Shown one piece after another: positions 1 through 6,936 of a stretch of 9,775 nt of DNA. A program made the position numbers and the translations under genes. Every line of letters starts with the position of its first letter. The first letter of the stretch is position 1. The DNA is taken from the NCBI GenBank assembly GCA_034189725.1, contig JAXHUK010000059.1, forward strand, positions 1 to 9,775. Reading direction: 5' to 3'. Below the pieces are notes generated by a model. That model was not told where the DNA came from. It saw nothing but the letters and a program-made list of their open reading frames with translations, and searched no databases. Origin of the DNA: JAXHUK01 sp034189725 (lineage in GTDB: Bacteria; Chloroflexota; Dehalococcoidia; SZUA-161).

Positions 1-1
1 G

Positions 2-775
2 GCCGGTGTGCCCTACCCGATCGATCGTGCATTTCTGGCACAGCAACTGGGCTTCAGCAAGGTGAGTGCCAACAGCATGGATGCCGTCTCCGACCGCGAC
101 TTTATTGTTGAATACCAGGCAATAGCCAGTATGACCATGATGCATCTGTCGCGTTTCGCCGAAGAGATCATCCTCTGGTCAACAGCGGAGTTCAGCTTCA
201 TTGAGCTTGACGATGCCTTCGCCACCGGCTCCAGCATCATGCCCCAGAAGAAGAATCCCGATGTAGCGGAGTTGGCGCGAGGCAAGACGGGCAGAGTTTA
301 CGGGCATCTCATGGCTATCCTGACCACGATGAAAGCGCTGCCCCTGTCATATAACCGTGACATGCAGGAGGACAAAGAGGGCTTTTTCGATTCTGTGGAT
401 ACCGTACTCTCCACGCTCGAGGTCTTCTCAGGTATGGTAGCCAGCTTGCGCATACAGGGCGACCGCACGCGCCATGCCGCAGAAGAAAATTACACTCTGG
501 CTACCGATATCGCCGACTACCTTGTGAAAAAGGGGATACCGTTTCGCCAGGCCCACGCCATACTCGGTGAGCTGGTACGCTACGCCATTGAAAACGGCAA
601 ACCTCTCTCTGCTCTCGACCTGAGCGAGTATAAAAAGTTCTGCAACAGCTTCGAGGAAGACGTGAAGTCGATTACAGTGGAGTCCTCCCTGGCAGCACGT
701 AATGCCCCCGGAGGAACTGCCCCCGAACAGGTAGGAAAAATGCTGCTAGCGGCTAAAAAGGCGCTTCATGAATAA
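2..775 (+). CDS. argH: Argininosuccinate lyase, 3' part (N-terminus outside the window)
   Basis: Argininosuccinate lyase splits argininosuccinate into arginine and fumarate, the last step of arginine synthesis, as a cytoplasmic tetramer. The reading frame is open from the left edge and begins AGVPYPIDR, matching the middle of ArgH, so the GTG at 8 is an internal valine and not a start. About 257 residues are present out of the roughly 460 usual for the family, so close to 200 are missing upstream. The fumarate lyase signature GSSIMPQKKNP lies at 227-259, on the mobile loop that carries the catalytic serine in this superfamily. The downstream segments LPLSYNRDMQEDKEG and the terminal APEQVGKMLLAAKKAL are typical of ArgH. 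The stop codon lies inside the start of rpe, which implies co-transcription and probably translational coupling. No frameshift or missing key residue is visible in the part present. Confidence 0.96.
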   Translation, partial: AGVPYPIDRAFLAQQLGFSKVSANSMDAVSDRDFIVEYQAIASMTMMHLSRFAEEIILWSTAEFSFIELDDAFATGSSIMPQKKNPDVAELARGKTGRVYGHLMAILTTMKALPLSYNRDMQEDKEGFFDSVDTVLSTLEVFSGMVASLRIQGDRTRHAAEENYTLATDIADYLVKKGIPFRQAHAILGELVRYAIENGKPLSALDLSEYKKFCNSFEEDVKSITVESSLAARNAPGGTAPEQVGKMLLAAKKALHE

Positions 776-1448
776 TGCAGTCAAGCTCGCTCCATCTATA
801 CTGTCCGCCGATTTCGGTTGCCTTGGGGAGCAGGTCGCCGAGGTAACCCGGGCAGGGGCAGACTATATCCACGTCGATGTTATGGACGGCCATTTCGTAC
901 CCAACATCACCATCGGCCCCCTGGTAGTGGCTGGCATACGTCCGTATACTTCCCTTCCCCTGGATGTACACCTGATGATCGAATCTCCCGAGAACTACAT
1001 ACCACAGTTCGTTCAAGCTGGCGCTGACATCATCACCGTCCATACCGAGGCATGCGTGCACCTTCACAGGGTAGTGGAATCGATAAAAGATCTGGGCGTA
1101 AAGGCAGGCGTGGCACTCAATCCAGCGACCCCTCTCAGCGCAATCGATGAAATCCTGCCTGTCATCGACCTGGTGCTTGTGATGTCTGTTAATCCCGGAT
1201 TTGGAGGACAACAGTTTATCGAAAGCGCAATCGATAAGATCGCTCGCCTCAGGAGCAAGCTTGGCGATCTGGGATTAGCTGCCGAGATCGAGGTGGATGG
1301 GGGAATAAATGCGGAGATTGCACCTCGTGTGATTCAAGCAGGGGCAGAGGTAGTAGTAGCCGGTGCCGCAGTGTTCAATACAAGAGAAAATGTTTACCAG
1401 ACTATAGCAAAGATCAAGGATAGTATTCGCGGGCTCAAAACAGGGTAA
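768..1448 (+). CDS. rpe: Ribulose-phosphate 3-epimerase
   Basis: Interconverts D-ribulose 5-phosphate and D-xylulose 5-phosphate in the non-oxidative pentose phosphate pathway (and the Calvin cycle where present); cytoplasmic TIM barrel. The 226-residue length is normal for the family. The N-terminus KLAPSILSADF is the classic beta-1 start. The expected divalent metal ligands are all present: H35 and D37 in HVDVMDGHFVPN, H68 in LDVHLM, and D177 in VDGGIN. The second family signature, VMSVNPGFGGQ, is at 138-148, and the phosphate-binding end VVAGAAVF follows near 190-205. D37 and D177 are the acid/base pair known for the family. The ATG lies 8 bases inside the end of argH, with a weak AAGG at 758-761, so translation probably depends on coupling to argH. 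The gene ends only 9 bases from the end of the oppositely oriented rpmB. Confidence 0.97.
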   Translation: MNNAVKLAPSILSADFGCLGEQVAEVTRAGADYIHVDVMDGHFVPNITIGPLVVAGIRPYTSLPLDVHLMIESPENYIPQFVQAGADIITVHTEACVHLHRVVESIKDLGVKAGVALNPATPLSAIDEILPVIDLVLVMSVNPGFGGQQFIESAIDKIARLRSKLGDLGLAAEIEVDGGINAEIAPRVIQAGAEVVVAGAAVFNTRENVYQTIAKIKDSIRGLKTG

Positions 1449-1457
1449 TAGTAAGCG

Positions 1458-1640
1458 CTATCTGGTAACTTTTTGCTGAGTACGTAAACACCTGGTACAG
1501 ACTGTCATCCGCTTGCTCTCGCCATTTATGACAACGGTGGCTGTCTTAATATTAGGCAACCAACTCCGCTTGGTATGACGTTTGGAGTGGGATACGTTGT
1601 TCCCAAACTGCGGCCCCTTCCCACACAACTCACACTTCAA
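1458..1640 (-). CDS. rpmB: Large-subunit ribosomal protein L28, zinc-ribbon form
   Basis: Component of the 50S ribosomal subunit. The 60-residue product opens with MKCELCGKGPQFGNNVSHSK, the standard L28 N-terminus, and continues with the basic segment RHTKRSWLPNIKT. Two CxxC pairs, C3/C6 and C48/C51, make this the zinc-binding (C+) form of L28. The start is TTG (positions 1640-1638 read on the - strand). No ATG or GTG is available in frame upstream before a stop at 1658-1656, and AGGAG at 1651-1647 sits 6 bases before the TTG, so this start is well supported. The gene is alone on its strand, tail to tail with rpe and divergent from fakA. It has its own promoter-like sequence at 1717-1689. It is not part of a ribosomal-protein operon here. 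Confidence 0.96.
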   Translation of the reverse strand: MKCELCGKGPQFGNNVSHSKRHTKRSWLPNIKTATVVINGESKRMTVCTRCLRTQQKVTR

Positions 1641-1646
1641 CGTTCT

Positions 1647-1651
1647 CTCCT
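1647..1651 (-). promoter_or_regulatory. Shine-Dalgarno of rpmB, fixing a TTG start
   Basis: Read on the - strand this is AGGAG inside TCAAAGGAGAGAACG, followed after 6 bases by TTG. The match is strong and well spaced. An in-frame stop is just upstream, so it decides the non-ATG start of rpmB. Confidence 0.85.
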
Positions 1652-1688
1652 TTGACTAAAGACTCTATTTCTTGTAGAATTCGCTTCA

Positions 1689-1717
1689 AGAATAACACAA
1701 CTAAGCCCTTCTGGCAA
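1689..1717 (-). promoter_or_regulatory. Predicted sigma-70-type promoter of rpmB (extended -10)
   Basis: On the - strand TTGCCA (1717-1712, five of six matches to TTGACA) is followed after exactly 17 bases by TATTCT (1694-1689, four of six to TATAAT). A TG dinucleotide one base before the hexamer makes it an extended -10. The predicted transcription start, near 1682, leaves a leader of about 42 bases before the TTG. This is the best-formed promoter in the window. It is a pattern match, not an observed start site. Confidence 0.6.
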
Positions 1718-1731
1718 GTGACCGAGTGACC
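1717..1731. repeat. Tandem AGTGACC repeat in the rpmB-fakA divergent region
   Basis: Two copies of AGTGACC (1717-1723 and 1725-1731) occur with an 8-base period, the first touching the -35 of the predicted rpmB promoter. The second copy overlaps a short perfect hairpin CGAG-tgac-CTCG (1723-1734), enclosed in turn by CTGGC (1711-1715) and GCCAG (1743-1747). The arrangement could be an operator or a structured leader, but a chance match cannot be excluded in sequence this short. Confidence 0.3.
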
Positions 1732-1764
1732 TCGATCCCTGAGCCAGCCCCGTTCTCGAAGCTT

Positions 1765-1770
1765 TATACT
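1765..1770 (+). promoter_or_regulatory. Possible -10 element for fakA
   Basis: TATACT is one mismatch from the TATAAT consensus. A start about 7 bases downstream (near 1777) would leave a leader of about 50 bases before the ATG at 1827. There is no recognisable -35 at 16-18 bases upstream, so the call is tentative. If real, it argues against the GTG at 1773 as the fakA start. Confidence 0.3.
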
Positions 1771-1826
1771 AGGTGGAATGCATCGGGCCGGTGTATAAAG
1801 TGGCTGACAAATCAGTAGAAGCTGGC

Positions 1827-3434
1827 ATGAAGAAAACAACATCCTGTGATGGACAAGAGCTGAGGGGGATGTTTAGCGCCGCCACCAACTGGCTTGAACG
1901 TAGCGCCGAGTCCATCAATATGCTCAATGTGTTCCCTGTCCCTGATGGAGATACAGGCACGAATATGCTTCTGACCATGCGTGCGGCAATGGAGGAAGCA
2001 GGTCGCTGCTCCGACGGGAGCGCAGCAGAAATAGCACAAGCAATGGCCAAGGGTTCCCTCATGGGAGCCAGGGGAAACAGCGGCGTAATCCTGTCCCAGA
2101 TCTTTAGTGGTCTAGCCCGGGGATTGAATGGGAAGCACTCGTTCGATGGCAATGACTTCGCCGGAGCTCTTGTCGAATCAACCACCCTTGCCTACAATGG
2201 TATCAGTAATCCGGTAGAAGGGACCATTCTCACTGTGATCCGCGAGGCCACTGATGCTGCTCACGCATGTTGCACCTCGGTAAATAGCGACCTGCTGACG
2301 ATTATGGAAGCCGTTGTCGCCGAGGCCAGAGCCTCAGTGTATAGAACGCCAATGTTGCTCCCCGTGCTGCGCCAGGCAGGTGTAGTAGACGCCGGGGGAC
2401 AGGGGCTGTATGTGGTGTTCGAGGGGGCCCTTCGCTATTTGCGCGATGAGATAGAAGACATTGATATCACACCCGTAGAAGCGATAACCGCTATCAGCCA
2501 GGGCTTGGAGGAAGACGGCATATATGGTTACTGCACCGAGTTTTTACTTCAGGGAAAAGGACTCGACCTGAAAGCAATGAGAGAAACGCTCGCCAACATC
2601 GGCGAGTCGTTAATCGTGGTTGGTGATGAGTCCACAGTAAGAGTTCACCTGCACACCTTTGACCCGGGGGCAGCCCTGAGCTACGCCACTTCACTTGGCA
2701 CTCTAAAGCAGGTAAAAGTGGAGAATATGGATGAACAGCACCGTGACTTCATAGCAGCTCAGGCACAGATAACGACGGCTGAGATCGCAACGATAGCCGT
2801 CGTCGCCGGCGAGGGGCTTGCGGAGGCATTCTACAGCATCGGTGCCAGCATAGTAGTCCCCTGTGGTGAGACCATGAATCCCAGCGTCCAGGAACTCCTC
2901 CATGCAGTAGAGTCGGCACCCTCAGACAAGGTCATCATACTCCCCAATAATCCTAACGTCGTGCTGGCAGCTCACCAGACATCGGCACTGACCCACAAGA
3001 CGGTAGAGGTAGTCCCCACGAAAACCATCCCTCAGGGTATAGCCGCCCTTCTTGTCCTCAATCAGGAAACTGATTTGGCAACAAACACCGTTGTCATGAA
3101 GGAAGTGCTTTCAACGGTGTTCAGCGGCGAGATTACCAGAGCTGTACGATCGATGGAGCTTGACGGCATATCCGTCAGGGAAGGGCAGGCTATCGCTTTT
3201 CTCGATGGTGAACTGGTAGCCGCTTCCGACAGCATGGCAGAGGTTATCTTTATGCTTCTATCCAGAGTGGACGTCGAGCACAATGGATTGGTCACTATTT
3301 ATTACGGAGCGGATACTAGCACTGCCGAGGCTGAGCAGACAGCTGAATCGATCCGCGATACATTTCCCGTCCAGGAAGTCGATATTGTTAACGGAGGGCA
3401 ACCACACTATAATTTCATTATTTCGGTGGAATAA
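1827..3434 (+). CDS. fakA: DAK2-family fatty acid kinase catalytic subunit (FakA / YloV-like)
   Basis: Probable ATP-dependent kinase that phosphorylates a fatty acid held by a DegV-family FakB partner, giving acyl-phosphate for phospholipid synthesis; cytoplasmic. Numbered from the ATG at 1827 it has 535 residues, close to the 548-553 of known FakA/YloV proteins. The N-terminal DAK2 nucleotide-binding domain spans about 1-205, with NVFPVPDGDTGTNM at 34-47 (D40 and D42 expected to bind metal-ATP), GARGNSGVILSQ at 80-91 and EGTILTVIREA at 131-141. A middle domain follows, with C236 in GYCTEF and H274/H276 in HLHT, residues reported to form a metal site in characterised FakA. The C-terminal part, from about 318, is the FakA-specific region. 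The frame stays open upstream to a GTG at 1773. The ATG is preferred because it places the NVFPVPDGDTG motif at the same distance from the start as in YloV. The next gene encodes the likely partner. Confidence 0.9.
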   Translation: MKKTTSCDGQELRGMFSAATNWLERSAESINMLNVFPVPDGDTGTNMLLTMRAAMEEAGRCSDGSAAEIAQAMAKGSLMGARGNSGVILSQIFSGLARGLNGKHSFDGNDFAGALVESTTLAYNGISNPVEGTILTVIREATDAAHACCTSVNSDLLTIMEAVVAEARASVYRTPMLLPVLRQAGVVDAGGQGLYVVFEGALRYLRDEIEDIDITPVEAITAISQGLEEDGIYGYCTEFLLQGKGLDLKAMRETLANIGESLIVVGDESTVRVHLHTFDPGAALSYATSLGTLKQVKVENMDEQHRDFIAAQAQITTAEIATIAVVAGEGLAEAFYSIGASIVVPCGETMNPSVQELLHAVESAPSDKVIILPNNPNVVLAAHQTSALTHKTVEVVPTKTIPQGIAALLVLNQETDLATNTVVMKEVLSTVFSGEITRAVRSMELDGISVREGQAIAFLDGELVAASDSMAEVIFMLLSRVDVEHNGLVTIYYGADTSTAEAEQTAESIRDTFPVQEVDIVNGGQPHYNFIISVE

Positions 3435-3455
3435 CCAAGAATAGTTTATGCTTGG
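3435..3455 (+). other. Short inverted repeat directly after the fakA stop
   Basis: CCAAG (3435-3439) can pair with CTTGG (3451-3455) across an 11-base AT-rich loop, beginning at the base after the TAA. There is no T-run, so it is not a convincing intrinsic terminator. It might be a stabilising or processing hairpin between fakA and degV. The rest of the 98-base gap holds only the degV ribosome binding site. Confidence 0.25.
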
Positions 3456-3523
3456 CGGCCACAGTCTCGTTAGCACTCTCCATGTTATTCCCTATTCATG
3501 ACCCGTTGATTTCCAGATCGAAA

Positions 3524-3530
3524 GAGGTGG
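3524..3530 (+). promoter_or_regulatory. Shine-Dalgarno that selects the degV start
   Basis: GAGGTGG follows AAA and precedes the ATG at 3533. The frame is open back to a TTG at 3452 and also contains an ATG at 3482. Only the ATG at 3533 has this ribosome binding site, and only it gives a protein starting where DegV proteins normally start. Confidence 0.7.
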
Positions 3531-3532
3531 TA

Positions 3533-4375
3533 ATGGTAGTCAGCGTAGTAACTGACAGCACAGCCGACATACCCAAAGAAACAGTGCAGGAACTCGGGAT
3601 CACCGTCGTTCCGTTGAGTGTCCACTTTGGTGAAGAACTCTACCATGATGGCGTAGATATATTCGCGGACGAATTTTTTCATAAGCTACAAAACAGCCCG
3701 AGTCTCCCCACCACATCACAACCCTCAGGGGGAAGCTTTGCTCAAGTCTATGAGAATCTAGCCAATGAGACCGAAGAAATTATTTCAATTCACATTTCCA
3801 GCAAATTGAGTGGCACCTACAGCTCAGCGCTTCTGGGCAAAGAAACAATGGGAGCAAAGTGTCACATTGAAATTATCGACTCATTCCTGGCATCCATGGG
3901 GCTGGGCGTTGTTGTCATCGCGGCTGCACAGGCCGCGAGAGCCGGAGCTACCCTGGATCAAATCGTAGAGTCAGTGCGCAACGACATCTCCCGGACACAT
4001 TTCTTCGGTGCAGTTGACACACTGGAATATCTGCAGAAGGGCGGCCGTATCGGCCGGGCTCAGGCGTTCCTGGGAACGCTGCTCAATATTAAACCACTTA
4101 TAGGCATCGACGATGGGGAGATATACGGCTTAGAGAGAGTCCGCAGCCGTAAAAGGGTGCTGGAGCGTTTGATCGAGTTTACACAGGGTTTCAAGTCTAT
4201 AGAGGCATTGTCTATCGTACATAGCACTACCCCTGATGACGCGAAGATACTGATCGAACGCCTCGCCTCATTTTATCCTGAGCAGAAAATCCATCGCGCA
4301 CGATTTGGGCCGGTGATCGGGACATATCTTGGCCCGGGAGCCCTCGGTGTAGCTGTTATGGAAGGTAGCACTTGA
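3533..4375 (+). CDS. DegV-family fatty-acid-binding protein (candidate FakB)
   Basis: DegV proteins bind one long-chain fatty acid; as FakB they present it to FakA for phosphorylation and carry the acyl-phosphate on. The 280-residue length is typical. The order of motifs is VVTDSTADIP (5-14), PTTSQPS (59-65), SSKLSGTYSSA (89-99), DTLEYLQKGGRIG (162-174), KPLI (187-190) and GPVIGTYLGPGALG (259-272). T61, S93 and R202 sit at the same numbers as the Thr61, Ser93 and Arg202 that I recall from staphylococcal FakB. The fourth ligand-contacting position, normally His in GTH/GSH near 266, is Tyr265 here. The gene directly follows fakA, which supports the partnership, but the lipid bound is unknown and the substitution leaves the exact role open. 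An upstream start at TTG 3452 would add 27 residues unlike the family. The stop TGA overlaps the recG start. Confidence 0.9.
   Translation: MVVSVVTDSTADIPKETVQELGITVVPLSVHFGEELYHDGVDIFADEFFHKLQNSPSLPTTSQPSGGSFAQVYENLANETEEIISIHISSKLSGTYSSALLGKETMGAKCHIEIIDSFLASMGLGVVVIAAAQAARAGATLDQIVESVRNDISRTHFFGAVDTLEYLQKGGRIGRAQAFLGTLLNIKPLIGIDDGEIYGLERVRSRKRVLERLIEFTQGFKSIEALSIVHSTTPDDAKILIERLASFYPEQKIHRARFGPVIGTYLGPGALGVAVMEGST
4360..4365 (+). promoter_or_regulatory. Shine-Dalgarno inside the end of degV, for recG
   Basis: GGAAGG lies 6 bases before the TTG at 4372. This spacing supports the TTG over the in-frame GTG at 4378, which would be 12 bases away. Confidence 0.6.
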
Positions 4376-6777
4376 ACGTGACGATCGATCGACTACGAAG
4401 TATCCTGGAACTGGAACAGCATAAAGGCTATCGTGATCAAGCGGTAATCGGCGGACTTGACAAGTTCTTACGCAATGTGAACCTGGCAGACCCTGTACTC
4501 TCTCAACTTCTCTCGCAGAGTTACTCAACTCTGGCAGAAGAGCAACGTGTAGAGTGGATTAGAAGCGTACTGGAGCAACTCGATACGAGCAGACCTGAAG
4601 CACAACGGTCATTTCAACCTGCTGCACATAAACCAGAATCCCCTTCCCAACTTCACACCAAGAGTGATATCTATCAAAAGCTGGATGCTCCGATTACGTC
4701 CATAAAGGGCGTTAAAACGAGCATGGCTACCAAGTTCGGCAAGCTTGGAGTCGAGACTGTACGACAGCTCCTCTACCTGTTCCCCAGGCGGCATATCGAT
4801 TACAGCCAGAGAATGCGTATCTCCGAGCTTGAGCAGGGAAAGGAGCAGACCATTGTTGCTACTGTATGGAGCGCCTCTGAGAAAAAAATCTCGAGGGGTA
4901 GGCGGACGACAGAGGCCATCGTCGGTGATGAATCAGGCAACATGAGAATCGTATGGTTCAATCAACCGTATCTTGCCAGGAGCTTGCCCGTTAACGGCCA
5001 GGTAGCAATTAGCGGTAAGGTGAGTTTGTTCCAGGGACGAAAGGTGTTCGAATCCCCTGAATGGGAGCCTCTGGAATCTGGTGATCTTATTCACACCGGG
5101 AGATTAGTTCCCGTATATCCGTTAACGTCGGGCTTATCGCAACGAGGAGTGCGAAAATTAGTACGAGGAACGATCGATAGTTGGCTGCCCCAATTGCCGG
5201 ATTTCCTTCCTGAAAGCACCCTGAAAAGGGCAGAGCTACTACCGCTCTCCCAGGCCATCCGGCAGGCGCACTATCCTGATAACGAGTTTGACAAGGAGCG
5301 CGCCCGAAAGCGCCTGGTTTTCGATGAGCTCTTTCTTATCCAGCTCGGTGTACTATCTAAAAAGAGAGAATGGCAAGAGGAACAGACAGGTAACGCCTTT
5401 ATAATCGATAATAACTGCCTTGCGGTATTTTTCAACTCACTGCCCTTTACTATGACCGCAGCTCAGGAACGTGTTCTTACCGAGATTGAAGGTGACCTTA
5501 CCCGGTCAAAGCCGATGAGTCGCTTATTACAGGGTGAGGTTGGTAGCGGCAAAACCGTTATTGCTACCGCTGCAATGCTGCTCGCCGTGGCAAATGGCTA
5601 TCAGGCTGCCATCATGGCTCCGACAGAGATCCTTGCAGAGCAGCACTTTAGCAGCATTTGCAACCTGCTTGGCAACTCAGGTACTGAACATGGCGAGCCT
5701 GCGTACAATAATGCCTCCGTACTTCCGTCCCCTGTTCGCGTTGGACTTCTCACTGGCAGCCTGCGAGAAAGTTCCAGGCAGGAAATACTTGAAGGGATTG
5801 CGTCCGGAGAGATCGACATAGTTGTTGGCACACACGCTCTAATTCAGAAGGGAGTGGAATTCTCACAGCTCGGCCTCTGTGTAGCCGATGAGCAACATCG
5901 TTTTGGGGTGATGCAGCGCTCTCTATTGCGTTCGAAAGGTGTGAGCCCCCATGTTCTGGTAATGAGTGCCACTCCTATTCCACGCACACTGGCGCTCACT
6001 CTCTACGGCGATCTCGACCTTTCGGTCATTGATGAACTCCCTGCAGGGAGAACTGAGATAAAAACAAAATGGCTCCGCCCTGAGCAGCGGCAGAGCGCGT
6101 ACAACTTCGTTCGCAAACAGATTGCCACTGGACGACAAGCTTTCATTGTCTGCCCCTTGATCGAGGAGTCGGATACCATAGAGAGCAGAGCCGCGATCAC
6201 CGAATATGAGCGTCTTTCCCATGACATCTTTCCCGATTTACGGGTGGGCTTGCTCCACGGACGACTTTCCAGCACCGAAAAAGATGAGGTTATGCAGCTC
6301 TTTCGTAGCGCTGAACTGGATATACTAGTATCAACGCCGGTTGTAGAGGTTGGGGTGGACATCCCCAATGCCACAGTAATGTTAATCGAGGGTGCTGACC
6401 GCTTCGGATTGGCGCAGTTACATCAATTTCGCGGTCGTGTAGGGAGGGGAGAGCATCAGAGTTACTGTCTGCTCCTTTCCGAAAGCCCATCGATAGAGGC
6501 TATGGAGCGTCTCTCGCTACTCGAACAGACGAGAGATGGATTCGCTCTTGCCGAAGAAGACCTGAGGCTTCGCGGCCCCGGTGAGTTCTTCGGCACACGA
6601 CAAAGTGGACTACCCGATCTGAAGATGGCCAAACTATCCGATGTCGAGATTCTGGAGCTTGCTCGCAGTGAAGCCATGTATCTTTTCCACACCGATCCGA
6701 ATCTACAGCAGCCACAAAACAGGTTGCTTGCACAGGAGGTAGGTCGGTTGTGGAATAAAGGAGGAGAGTTGAACTAA
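4372..6777 (+). CDS. recG: ATP-dependent DNA helicase RecG, N-terminally extended
   Basis: Superfamily 2 double-stranded DNA translocase that regresses stalled replication forks and processes branched recombination intermediates. The start is TTG, sharing TTGA with the degV stop, behind GGAAGG. The protein has 801 residues against about 690 in E. coli. Residues 1-103 are an extra N-terminal region (RLRSILELEQHKGYRDQ and similar), of a kind known from longer RecG proteins. The wedge domain follows, beginning with ITSIKGV at 108-114 and FPRR. Helicase motifs are intact: GEVGSGKT at 388-395 (motif I), APTEILAEQH ending at 425, the DEQH box at 506-509, MSATPIPRT starting at 531, and STPVVEVGVDIPNA followed by GADRFGLAQLHQFRGRVGRG at 674-693. 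The C-terminal segment with FFGTRQSGLPDLKMA is normal. About 17 extra residues, compared with E. coli, lie around 434-453. All catalytic residues expected are present. Confidence 0.97.
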   Translation: MNVTIDRLRSILELEQHKGYRDQAVIGGLDKFLRNVNLADPVLSQLLSQSYSTLAEEQRVEWIRSVLEQLDTSRPEAQRSFQPAAHKPESPSQLHTKSDIYQKLDAPITSIKGVKTSMATKFGKLGVETVRQLLYLFPRRHIDYSQRMRISELEQGKEQTIVATVWSASEKKISRGRRTTEAIVGDESGNMRIVWFNQPYLARSLPVNGQVAISGKVSLFQGRKVFESPEWEPLESGDLIHTGRLVPVYPLTSGLSQRGVRKLVRGTIDSWLPQLPDFLPESTLKRAELLPLSQAIRQAHYPDNEFDKERARKRLVFDELFLIQLGVLSKKREWQEEQTGNAFIIDNNCLAVFFNSLPFTMTAAQERVLTEIEGDLTRSKPMSRLLQGEVGSGKTVIATAAMLLAVANGYQAAIMAPTEILAEQHFSSICNLLGNSGTEHGEPAYNNASVLPSPVRVGLLTGSLRESSRQEILEGIASGEIDIVVGTHALIQKGVEFSQLGLCVADEQHRFGVMQRSLLRSKGVSPHVLVMSATPIPRTLALTLYGDLDLSVIDELPAGRTEIKTKWLRPEQRQSAYNFVRKQIATGRQAFIVCPLIEESDTIESRAAITEYERLSHDIFPDLRVGLLHGRLSSTEKDEVMQLFRSAELDILVSTPVVEVGVDIPNATVMLIEGADRFGLAQLHQFRGRVGRGEHQSYCLLLSESPSIEAMERLSLLEQTRDGFALAEEDLRLRGPGEFFGTRQSGLPDLKMAKLSDVEILELARSEAMYLFHTDPNLQQPQNRLLAQEVGRLWNKGGELN

Positions 6778-6910
6778 TACACTATGCCTGATATAGTATA
6801 ACTTTATGATATCTGAATGGTGTCAGATGATGTGGTCAGATTTAGTATCTCGTTATTTGACGGCAAATCGTAAAATGTCCCGAAAATGTGCGGTGACAGA
6901 AAGTTCGTTT

Positions 6911-6934
6911 AGGCCATCCATGCATCGGTGGTCT
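6911..6934 (+). promoter_or_regulatory. Leader hairpin immediately before the argS ribosome binding site
   Basis: AGGCCATC (6911-6918) pairs with GGTGGTCT (6927-6934) as an 8-bp stem, six Watson-Crick and two G-U pairs, with an 8-base loop. It ends one base before GAAGGA. It could affect ribosome access or mark a leader structure. No known riboswitch or T-box sequence is recognisable in it. Confidence 0.35.
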
Positions 6935-6936
6935 TG

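Noticed and set aside
8..775. Complete short argH starting at GTG 8
   Set aside because: The frame is open to the window edge, and the residues before the GTG (Ala-Gly) continue the ArgH sequence, so this is a cut gene and not a short one.
753..1211. 152-codon open frame on the - strand
   Set aside because: It is antisense to rpe, with a low-complexity Cys/His-rich translation typical of a shadow frame. Rpe is certain.
1440..1465. Bidirectional terminator between rpe and rpmB
   Set aside because: Only ATAG/CTAT and the AGCGCT palindrome are found, with no GC-rich stem and no T-runs on either side.
1703..1764. tRNA-like stretch with AAGC at one end, GCTT at the other and a GTTCTCGA segment
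   Set aside because: It is only about 62 bases long, with no 7-bp acceptor stem, no anticodon stem and no proper T-loop.
1630..1842. 70-codon - strand frame overlapping the rpmB start and the fakA start
   Set aside because: It has no family resemblance, and it runs through the rpmB promoter and ribosome binding site, which have a better explanation.
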